Assembly (NCBI RefSeq): GCF_000149955.1
Contig: NC_030997.1
Location: forward strand, 434,001-498,000
Direction of reading: 5' to 3'
DNA from: Fusarium oxysporum f. sp. lycopersici 4287
Taxonomy: Eukaryota; Ascomycota; Sordariomycetes; Hypocreales; Nectriaceae
Length of the DNA stretch: 64,000 bases
Below, piece by piece: positions 55,332 through 64,000 of the stretch. A program made the translations under genes and the position numbers. Numbering within the stretch: the stretch's first letter is position 1; the number at the start of each line of letters is the position of its first letter. The notes beneath the pieces are model-generated. The model made no database searches, was not told the origin of the DNA, and saw only the letters and a program-made list of their open reading frames with translations.

Positions 55332-56012
55332 ATACCTTGTTGTAAGCGCCGAGATGTTCCTTGGATATTCTCTAGCTTGAGGCCTGGATACGAAACCTGT
55401 TTGAGAAATAGGTTTCAGCGAGTTAAGAAGATATGAGTTGGTTTCAGTTGGATCTTAGTCCTGGTTGCTCGTAATACAGCAATCTAGATAGCCCAAATTG
55501 AATATGAAATTCGATGGAAATATTCATTTCGATAGAAGCAATGTGAAATGTCTAGTAGGATAAAAAGAAAATCAAGGCTGTTATGTTCCCCGACCTACCT
55601 ACCTTGATGTCAGTCTGCGAGTCGTGTACAGTAACCCAGAATGATGGATTGACTTGGAAACCTTCTGTCTATGAAGTATTATGAACATGAATATCGTTTC
55701 CTCATTATCTATGTTGGCAGCCCAAAGTTTTACCTTATGGCTAGCAATCAGTCAAGTATCTGCATATGAAGGGTTGTTAAACTAAGACGGCATCAGCGTT
55801 GAATATTTGAAGAATGATGTGAGATAATCAACATTGACACGATAAAAGAAAAGGGAAAACAAATTGTGCATACAGTGAGGTGTTCAGGTCGACCCCTCAA
55901 TAGACATATACGAGCCGAAAACCAACAGGATACAATTTATAGATAAGTATAACTACAGTCATCAGTCTGCCGAAAAAATACTCTTTTGTGAAACAACTGA
56001 AGAGTCCATAAA
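55332..56012. other. intergenic, no gene seen
   Basis: 3-prime flanks of two convergent genes. AT-rich, no coding signal. Confidence 0.5.
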
Positions 56013-56483
56013 CTAAAGTTCCTCAGTAGGAACATCCTTTACAATAACTCCCTTGACTTCCTTCAGCTTCTCAATAGCCTCCAAAGTCATCGGTCTGCCA
56101 TCAAGGCACGTCAGCTCTGGCGTAGCATAAAGGAGAGCCATACTTACGGAGGATAGGAAGTGGGAGGAATCGTTCGTGTCTGCCTCCAAAAGTCGACACC
56201 AGTGTCCTTTTTGACGATACTGATATTGTGGTAAGCTTGGGAGCCTGTTGTTGACGTTGCATCACTTACTCAAGCACGGTTTCATTCCTCTGCTGATAGT
56301 CCTCCAACTTCTCGAAGTCGTAAACGATGGCCTATAGTATCTTATTGAGGAACATGTCTTCTCAGCAAATTATATCTTGTTTACCTTTCGGTCCGCCATG
56401 GCTGCTAAAACTGCTGGGACGTTCAAAAGCGCAGCACAAGCAGCGAGAGTGATTGGCACGACGTGATATGTTGATAAAAGCAT
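56013..56483 (-). CDS. small four-exon protein of unknown function (one-base frame problem)
   Basis: A short gene with introns that hide it from simple ORF reading. Exons 56483-56385, 56332-56270, 56219-56148 and 56094-56013. The first encodes a hydrophobic start (M-L-L-S-T-Y-H-V-V-P-I-T-L-A-A-C, then N-V-P-A-V-L-A-A-M-A-D-R-K). Next come A-I-V-Y-D-F-E-K-L-E-D-Y-Q-Q-R-N-E, then I-V-K-K-D-T-G-V-D-F-W-R-Q-T-R-T-I-P-P and a tail E-A-I-E-K-L-K-E-V-K-G-V-I-V-K-D-V-P-T-E-E-L. All three introns have good GTAA donors. Exon 2 is one base too long: an AAAA run (56278-56281) shifts the frame into TGA just before the donor. With three A residues the whole gene reads through (about 104 residues). Either an assembly/sequencing error, a real disabling indel, or a different donor. 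ATG could also be 56399. No family recognised. Confidence 0.55.
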
Positions 56484-57837
56484 CAGTATCGATAAGTTCC
56501 ACTCAGAAACATGCAGAAGTAAGACGTGGTATATCGGCCAGTTAAATAACCTTTAAGCATTCGACTATCTTCGGAGATTCTCGAATTGGGAAGGTGATGA
56601 TGCGTTTATGACAGGGATTACACGCCAACAAAAGATCCTAATTGACTTAAGCTTGGCTGCGGGGAAAGCCTATCAACGATAAGCGTGAGCCACCCACTTG
56701 ATAGATAAGTCGCGCACTATGAGCTTGGCTTTAGGGGAAGGTATTGGACAATAATGGTTGCTGGTGATTGAGGTGATGGATGGGAGTGACCTGCGTTAGT
56801 TGTCGGCTGATGCACCCGGATGAACGCCTGGAAGACATCGTTCGGCGTGATGATCGACAGATGGTAGCATGGTCGGCAGCCGAATGAAAGCCTAAACACA
56901 TGTGATCATGCCGAATCTTATGACCAGGCAGCATCCTGGATTGGTCTCGCTGGTTCAAGGAGCCAGCCGGTTGCCAGCCAGCTCACAACACCAACACCTG
57001 GCAATCAGTCTCAAGTCAGATCGATAAGATTAGATAAGAGCTCAACGGTAGATAGGATAAGGACTTCACAACTTGGAACGGGCTTGTCATAGCTCTCGCA
57101 TATAATCTAGAAAGATGCGCCATGCAAAGCATCATCCATGGTTATTGGCCTCGGAAATGTTTATATACCGGTACATTGATGTTATCTCAGTCTCCAACCC
57201 GGTAATATGCCTCAATGAAAGGGCCACGAGTCCAAACAACTATCAAATGCAATATGCTTCACCCAAGATGACCACCACAAATAGACCTAATGGTTCTGAA
57301 CTGACAATATCTCTAAATTTGTGAATCTCGCGCCTCATCATCAGCCTTCAACTACGCCAAGCCATGTCAAACCCCCATTACCCCACAATCGAGATCCCGA
57401 TTCAGTTATGCGGAGGAAAGACTTCCGAGTGATGTAACTGTCCCTTCTTCAAGCAACTCATCAAATACCACAAGAGCAGCCTTATTTCCAGGCTCTTTAC
57501 AGGAAATGCAGACCGCAGTTAGTGTTTTGCGTTAACTTTGGGGGAACACATCGACGAACGGAAGATCTCGTCGACATCTTCCACCAATCAGCATAGCTTG
57601 TCCAAATATCTACATCCTATTGCTGAAACATAACGACTCATGAAATAGTCAATTCGAAGGGAGAATAGATGTACATTGGGGGTAACTGTGCAGTCCGAAA
57701 CTTGTAGATCACCACGATCACGGTTTGTGTGGATGTGAAGTTATATTTAAAACCCAGTACCTCCTGAACATCCCAGCGATGTCTCTTCCCACCGCATCCC
57801 CAAGAATCATTGAACTCTGTCAACCTTTCTCTTCAGA
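56484..57837. promoter_or_regulatory. intergenic; TATA-like element before pectate lyase
   Basis: No gene seen in about 1.35 kb. TATATTTAAA at 57742-57751 lies about 90 bases before the pectate lyase start and probably serves as its TATA element. Confidence 0.45.
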
Positions 57838-59015
57838 ATGAGACTCCTTAATATTTTGTTTCTCTCTGGCCTCGCCACGGCAGCGCCTGGTGCCAACCTC
57901 CAAGCCAGAGTTGCGGCAAACGATCCGTGTAACATCGGCTACTGTACTCAGAATGGAGGGTGAGTCAAGCAAGGTATAGCTTCATATCTCCGGCACCTGA
58001 CGCGCATAGTACCACTGGAGGCGGCAGTGCTGCTCAAGTCACTGTGAAGACCCTCGCTGAGCTCACCGCTGCTGCCGCAGCTGATGGCCCTTCCGTCATC
58101 TTGGTGCAGGGCAGTATCTCTGGCGCAGCCAAGGTTCAAGTTACCTCGAACAAGTCCATCATTGGGAAGACCGGTAGCTGTAGGTCAACAGTGTTTTTTC
58201 ATAGGTGTAGTACTAACGGCTTTGTCTAGCCCTTACCGGCATTGGTTTGACCATCAACGGACAGAAGAACGTCATTGTCCGCAACATGAAGATCTCCAAG
58301 GTTGAAGCTGACTACGGTGATGCGATCACCATCCAGAAATCGACCAATGTCTGGGTTGATCATTGTGATCTATCTGCTGTTAGAGGCGACGATAAAGACT
58401 TCTATGATGGCTTGGTCGATCTGTCGCATGCTGCTGACTGGGTTACCATCTCTTATACCTACTTCCATGACCACGTGAGTAATCCCCATTCTTATCTAAA
58501 ACTTTTAAGGAGATCTGGCTAACTGTTCATTAGTCCAAGGGATCACTCGTAGGACACTCCGATAAGAACGCAGCTGAGGACGTTGGTACCCTGCGCGTTA
58601 CATACGCCAACAACCACTTCAACAACGTCAGAAGCCGAGGTCCTCTTCTTCGCTTTGGCACGGCACATATCTTCAAGTACGTTTCCCAGTAGCTTCGATT
58701 TTGACTTGCCACTAAACAGCCTATAGTCAGTACTATGATACCATGGACACTGGTCTCAACAGCCGCATGGGTGCCCAGGCTCTTATCCAATCATCTGTGT
58801 TCACCAACGTTGGAAAGAAGGCTATCTTCAGCGAGTCAAGCTCTGAGGTCGGATATGTTGCTGCAGAAGACGTAGTTCTCGGCGGTGAGAGTCAAAATAC
58901 TGCTCCGAAGGGAACGCTGAGCTCAAGCAAGATTCCGTATCAGTTCACACTTCTGGGATCCGGAAAGGTTGCTTCAACAGTTCCGGGACAGGCAGGTCAG
59001 AAGCTCAGCTTCTAA
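57838..59015 (+). CDS. secreted pectate lyase (PL1 family)
   Basis: Five exons, 57838-57959, 58010-58179, 58230-58474, 58534-58676 and 58727-59015, give 322 residues. Signal peptide MRLLNILFLSGLATAAPG. Parallel beta-helix signatures of PL1 are in order: W-V-D-H-C-D-L-S, D-F-Y-D-G-L-V-D-L-S-H-A-A-D-W-V-T-I-S-Y, F-H-D-H, then S-L-V-G-H-S-D and N-N-V-R-S-R-G-P-L-L-R-F-G with the conserved Arg-Pro-Arg catalytic region. It cleaves polygalacturonate by Ca2+-dependent beta-elimination in plant cell walls. Convergent with the next gene, only 123 bases apart. Confidence 0.93.
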
Positions 59016-59138
59016 ACGAGCTTCATGGACGAGGGAAAGATCTTTGGAGGTCACACTAGGTCTACTCCCCCATTACTTGTATAGTAATCGCTATATCTAT
59101 ACAAAGGCCTTCTTCGATCTCAATACATTATGTCCCAT

Positions 59139-60974
59139 TCACTTCTGGCAGGTTGTGAAGTCCTTGAGCCCTGCGTCGGGAACCTTGTTCTTGGGCAGAC
59201 AGAACTCGATATCCTCGCCCTTGAGCTTATTACCAAACACCCGAACATGCTCACGCTGTAAACATCTTGTTAGCACAGAAATTAATAATACGTCTTGGAG
59301 AGCTTGCCTCTGTAATCTTTAGGAACTCGTTGTAGATGCCATCAGACTTCATTCGCTCACGAACAAGATCCACAACACCATTCATGAGGGAGAGTACAGT
59401 AGTGACCTTACTATCCCAGGTCACGAGTGCTGAAACACCCTTGCCGTCGACGCGGGTGGACTCTGTGCTGCCATAAGGATCTGTTGCACTATTGTCAGCG
59501 ATCGTGTCCAATGTGATAACTATGAGTCTTACTCTGCATCTTCTTTCCAACGATCATGTTCCTCCACCAAGCCAAGCCAACAGCCTTGTCGAACAATACA
59601 ACAGGGAAGACACCATAAGGAGTGATGACATCGAGCTCTTGATCCTTTTGGCTTGCAATAGAGGGAATACCGGCGGGTGAGATGTAGCCGATGATCTCGT
59701 CTGTCTTGGGATCGGTAGAGTTGTTGACGGAGGCGTAGAGGCCGGGGGTCTTGGTGACTACCGAGTTGCAAGTTCGAGCACGTTCGCCGTTCTTGAAGAG
59801 GCGGCTAAACGGTTAGCTTTAGATTTCTGAGACGACTGATGATACTTACCTGACAATGTCAACGTCGTGGTATGGCAACTCAAGCTGGTTCCAAATCTCA
59901 TGGCTAGAGAACCAAAAACCCTTGCGAACAGTGATAGGACCAACGCCACCCTTGTTATACTCAGCCTTCTCCAACTTGGCTCTCTTGTACTCCCAAAGCG
60001 TCTGCTTATCCTTCGTGGACAGATCAGTGAAGAATTGGAAGAAGTAAGTCAAAAGCTCTCCTTCATAAGGGTCATCGAGATAAGTCTCCGACTCGCACTT
60101 ATACGACTGCTTCTTGTCATTGACAGGGAGTGTCTGGTCGCCGATTGCTGTAACAGCACAAACCTTCCCTTTGCCGATGTAGAAGATCTTGGGGGCAGTT
60201 GAAGCGACGTAGTTGAGCCAGGCCTGCCATCCGTCGGCGATTTTGTGGAACTTGGGGTTGGACTGCTTCTGGAGGGCTTCGATGCTGGCGTAAACTGCCC
60301 AGATGAGCTCTCTAAAAACAAGTCATTAGCTAAGATGAGAAAGCTAGAGAAACACTGCTTACCCATTGTCTAAGCCGGGAACACGATCGTCCCAGCCATC
60401 TTGAGGCGAGATGGTCGTGGTGTCAGTCTTGATCCATGGGAGAAAGCCACCGAAGCCGGGATATGTCTGGTTGAACTGGCTATAAGTCTTGAGCTTTGTC
60501 TCCATGATTGACGCAGCGAAGCCTGGTGCAGCCTTGAGATTATCCGGGGTCAAGAAGCGGGCAGCTTCCTTAGACCCAGAGATAGCCTGGGCGTAGAGCA
60601 TGATTTGCAGTGCCTAAATCACACTGTTAGTAAAGGTGTTCGGTATTCGGGACCGTAGCATGACTGACCTCCTTGCTGGCTGCACTGAACGTATGCTTCT
60701 TAGTGCGCTTGCCAGTCTTCCAATCAAGCTGGGTTCCATCATAGGACATGCCATTTTGAGTATTGTAGGCTACATCGTTTTGATGAAATTTACCTTCCCA
60801 GTAGAGAAGATCCCAGATGAAGTCGTCGGTATGTTGAAGGACGTCCTTTTGCGACCATTCAAGGCCGAAGCGACAAGATGGAGCCTGTGGGTTGGAGTAT
60901 TGAGGTGAGGCTGCTGCCAGTGGTAAAGATAGGGCTAATGCAGCCAAAACAGAGCTTAGCGAGGACTTCATCAT
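59139..60974 (-). CDS. secreted protein, possible GH162-type endo-beta-1,2-glucanase
   Basis: Six exons, 60974-60669, 60613-60363, 60311-59850, 59804-59533, 59480-59308 and 59255-59139, give 526 residues with all junctions in phase. The fifth intron (59256-59307) is GC-AG: donor GAG/GCAAGC, branch TGCTAAC, acceptor TTTACAG. Signal peptide M-M-K-S-S-L-S-S-V-L-A-A-L-A-L-S-L-P-L-A. The chain is helical and tryptophan-rich (D-F-I-W-D-L-L-Y-W-E-G-K-F-H-Q-N, Y-P-G-F-G-G-F-L-P-W, G-F-W-F-S-S-H-E-I-W). This fits an (alpha/alpha)6 barrel glycosidase, and GH162 is my best guess, held weakly. The last exon ends F-T-T-C-Q-K. Confidence 0.8.
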
Positions 60975-61529
60975 GAGTGACTGAGTTGCGTATGCTGTCT
61001 CGATGCTGATTGAAGGGGCAAAGATAATGACGAGGCTGTCCTTATATAATGGGAAATGATGACTTGCACAACAATTTGCCAGGATCTTGGATGAGCCAAT
61101 GCCGACCTTGGTACGTCTTTGGTTCACAAACAAGGTTTCTTTCCCCAGACTCAACCCCGCTTCCAGCAAAAGAGGAATGGATCTTCACGGAGAAACGGAG
61201 AATCACTGGAACAGAAAATCAATTTTAAATCTCCATTTCCCCGTCTCAATACTCTCTGTCTTCCAATTCTTTGCAATAACCAGCCCTACGCCGAATTCAA
61301 CTTGTGACGCGCCACGCTAGAAACGGGGGCGGAGTTTCTGGGCTAGAATAACATCAAGAGGGCACAGAGCAGATATAGCATTCCAAAGCCATGTGTTATT
61401 GTGTAGTCAAGGCGCTCCAAAGTCAAGCGCTTCTATCTCTCTGTCCGTCTCGATCTTCTCTGCTGCTGAATGTACATCCATTTTGTTTATCGCCAACCTG
61501 CTCCTCACCTCTACAGGGAAATTCCATCA
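60975..61529. other. intergenic, no gene seen
   Basis: Upstream region of the preceding secreted enzyme and 3-prime flank of the next gene. Nothing specific. Confidence 0.5.
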
Positions 61530-62617
61530 TCACTCCCGGGGCCTGAAACCGTAGGCTCCCTGTCGCTCTGTGACTTCATCAGTGGTCTGGTTGCCATTGA
61601 ACTGCCCGTCTCCTTTTACGACAGGATCTTTTGTTGTTCGGAAGTTGGCAGGGAGTACCATCTCGCCATCAAACTTGTTTGGCCGGCGGATGTTGCCGCC
61701 ACGCCCCTTCTTGACCAGGCTGTCTCTTCGTGCCTGACGCAGCATTTCGTGCAGCTCTTGGAAAGGAATACGAATGGCAAGGTCTGGGTACTGGCCTACT
61801 TCTGTGCTCAGAACAAAGTCCTTTACGTTGAGCTCAAGAGCCAGATTGATGTTGGCTGGGTGTTTATCGGCAGTCTGGAACTCCTGTGAAAGTCTGAGCA
61901 ATTGAATCCTTTTAATTGCGAAAGGTAACTTACCACCTGCTGCATACCCCAAGTAACCACACCAGCATTGCCCCGCAAGACTGAAATTCGTGCATTCTCT
62001 TTGATATCAACAAAGATGAAGAGCTGAACCCCAAAGCTGGTATTGGAAAAGTAGTCGTAAGCGAGTGGCTCAAGATTGGCGCTCGATTGGGAGCACGCGA
62101 CCTCGACTACACAACCAGGGAACTGAGTGTTCCACTCACCAATCTGGAGGTCAGGCTGACGGCTCCAGGTCTTCTTGGGGGCTTGGGCCCCTGCGCCATC
62201 ACCTTTGTGTTCGTCTTCCTAGAGCGCCACATCGGATCCAAGCTGGCATTCAATGTTCAACTCTCTGGGGATGGAGTCTTGGAGACGTAGGAGCAGCTTG
62301 TGCAAGAAGCCATTATGAGTCTGACTGGGCATTCTGATGGTGATGGTAGCGCGGTTTCGATCATAGTCGTAGCGGCGAAAGAGTCGGGAGATTTCCGCCT
62401 CGTACGTGTCAAAATGTTGTGAGGACAGATGAAATGAAGCGAAGGTAGGCGCGTGAGCATCTGTCAAGAATCGTTGATGATGTTCGAGAAGATGACGGAT
62501 GGGAGAGTCCTCCGAGGATGGAGGAGAACAAGAAAGAGCACCTCGTTGAGAATCGCCATTCTCTACGTTGTTGGAGCTTGACAAAGGCGCCAAGTCTATA
62601 TCCCGTTGGTTATTCAT
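61530..62617 (-). pseudogene. PD-(D/E)XK-like fungal protein with an in-frame stop
   Basis: Two exons, 62617-61934 and 61883-61530, would give 345 residues, but TAG at 62221-62219 interrupts codon 133. The same frame carries on without other stops, with coding character on both sides: before, N-G-F-L-H-K-L-L-L-R-L-Q-D; after, F-P-G-C-V-V-E-V-A-C-S-Q-S-S-A-N-L-E-P-L-A-Y-D-Y. The V-E-V-x-x-S-Q-S pattern resembles a fungal nuclease-like PD-(D/E)XK domain, held weakly. CAG to TAG is one transition. No in-phase intron was found that removes the stop. A C-terminal helix and Arg/Lys-rich end follow. Confidence 0.65.
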
Positions 62618-63879
62618 TGAGGTGTTGCTGCAAACGCGAAATCTGCGAAAGGCGGGGAAAATGGTGTTTGAGGGCCTGCGTTGATCAATCTAGATCTCTG
62701 AGAAGGGGAACGCGTTTGTTCCTAGAGATTGAAAAATCGTTTTCGTACTTTGGCAGGCGTTTACAAGGAGCACTGGGATTGGTGTCTAAGGTAAGGTAAG
62801 GTTGCGCTAAATGCTGAGCAGATGAAAGGTTGGTGCTGGGCAACGGTGAATGAAGCTCGGATACTTGACGCCTGCAGCCTCCTCTCGGGGAGTAAGTGGA
62901 CCAAGGAAGTGGACGCGTTGAAGGAGAAGAGCCCGACGGTCAGTTCTGCGGTTGATGTTAACAAGGCACGGCATCGGTGAGTAAAGGAAGGGTATGCTTG
63001 ACTTGACGTTGGGTAAACAAACACTCTCCAGGCGGCGTTATTTGCAGCGCAGAAACAAGAAGCCCTTCCTAATGAAAAGAAAAAGAAGAGGTGGTAGGAT
63101 AAGGAAAGTTGGAGAGGCAAAGCACGAAAGAGTAGATGTCTGAGAGTTGTCCTCGCTAATACGCTGCATGTGAAAACAGGCCGAGCTCGCGCTCAGGAGG
63201 TGAAAGGCCGCTGAGGGAGGCAGGAAGTGAAGGCGCCCTCTCTGAGGCAGGTCATGAACAGTGGCAAACTCAACAAGCTGAAATATGATTTGTCGAGGTT
63301 CAGTTCAGTTCAGTTCAGTGCAGTGCAGTGCAGTGCAGTTCAGTGCCTTAATGAAGTGGAATCTCTTATGGTAGGTGCCAAGCGAGTAGAAAACAGTTAC
63401 CAAGTGTTTTACAACAAGGTAAGGTAGCTATGGGTGTCTGTCTCGTCACACGAGAGAAGGGAGTTATAATGTCTGTATAGAGATATGACTGACAGCCTTT
63501 GTTCTTGCTTTGGGTGGTGGAACACGCATGCATACGCATAGCTGTGGCGCCGCCATCCAGGTGAACATACCGACAGACGTACAAAGGCCATATATGCATT
63601 CATGTTCAAGGACAAAACTAAGAATCGAACTGCTTTCTAGGTGAGTAGTTGTCTTGCACTTGGGATCGAGCAGCTTACTGCGTTCCTGTGTAGAAGGAAT
63701 CTGATTTCCATACCAACTGTACTGATGAGTCGGTCGTGTCTTCTTAATTCGGTCTGTTTCTGTGGTGGCCGGGTTACGTTCCTGACCTAAACTTTGATGT
63801 CACGTTTGACGTCGCTGACGCACTGCACAGCATTGCACTGGCTCGTTATGCATCCCCAGTTGAAGTCCTTGGTATAGAT
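62618..63879. other. intergenic, no gene seen; contains a pentanucleotide repeat
   Basis: No supported gene in about 1.3 kb. Holds the CAGTK repeat listed separately. Confidence 0.45.
63301..63345 (+). repeat. pentanucleotide microsatellite (CAGTT/CAGTG)9
   Basis: Nine uninterrupted 5-mers: three CAGTT, four CAGTG, CAGTT, CAGTG. Confidence 0.9.
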
Positions 63880-64000
63880 TTTAATTCTTATCTTTACTAG
63901 GCGTATAGCACTTTATAGTAAAAGGGCTTTTGGTTTAAGGTAGGTATTAATAGTATTTATAAGATATTAATTATGTGATATCTAGGCTGTTGAACGCATA
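63880..64000. repeat. AT-rich edge, possible start of a degenerated repeat
   Basis: Sharp change to AT-rich sequence with many TAT, TTA and TAA steps, similar in composition to the relic at 48.8-49.3 kb. The window ends before it can be identified. Confidence 0.35.

Noticed and set aside
62761..63120. 119-codon minus-strand frame upstream of the PD-(D/E)XK-like gene
   Set aside because: Composition is random-like with a run of Phe from a poly-pyrimidine tract; no domain or splicing evidence.

Overview
This 64 kb window is nuclear DNA of a filamentous ascomycete, almost certainly a Fusarium of the F. oxysporum / F. fujikuroi kind. The evidence is many short introns (about 45-65 nt, GTANGT ... 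CTAAC ... YAG), signal-peptide genes for plant-biomass enzymes, a trypsin gene that I recognise as the Fusarium trypsin, and a ribonuclease that matches Fusarium RNase F1. About thirty protein-coding genes, two tRNA genes, one assembly gap (183 N) and several decayed loci can be supported.

Layout. 0.1-1.6 kb: three tandem paralogous CxxC mini-proteins. 2.2-10.7 kb: secreted phospholipase C, membrane-anchored multicopper oxidase, LaeA-like methyltransferase, GH5 glycosidase. 11.3-13.3 kb: a di-iron hydroxylase and a divergent, frameshifted hotdog thioesterase. 13.3-19.3 kb: a large NLR-type STAND NTPase (DUF7708-NACHT) and a DUF3632-like protein. 19.8-21.5 kb: RNase T1/F1 and a GH114 glycosidase. 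22.4-29.9 kb: L-amino-acid oxidase, bacterial-type acetolactate decarboxylase, BBE-type oxidase, 7-TM protein. 31.6-32.1 kb: initiator tRNA-Met and tRNA-Tyr. 32.8-43.5 kb: GH27 alpha-galactosidase, metallo-beta-lactamase, thiolase-like protein, Het-C protein, second BBE oxidase, small cysteine-rich secreted protein. 43.5-50.5 kb: gene-poor, decayed stretch (truncated MFS transporter with a nonsense codon, broken M24 peptidase, AT-rich relic). 50.5-64 kb: mucin-like secreted protein, trypsin, a small multi-exon gene, pectate lyase, a secreted (possibly GH162) enzyme and a PD-(D/E)XK-like gene with a stop.

Most genes look unrelated functionally, as is usual in accessory fungal DNA. Shared themes are secretion and plant cell-wall or storage polymer attack (GH5, GH27, GH114, PL1, trypsin, RNase, laccase-like oxidase) and non-self recognition (NLR, Het-C). 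Divergent pairs that could share a promoter are PLC/multicopper oxidase, hydroxylase/thioesterase, amino-acid oxidase/acetolactate decarboxylase, and lactamase/thiolase.

The most unusual item is the initiator tRNA-Met gene at 31625-31748. Both halves fold perfectly, but a 52-nt insert with every hallmark of a spliceosomal intron sits between tRNA positions 26 and 27, not at the canonical 37/38 site used by the neighbouring tRNA-Tyr.
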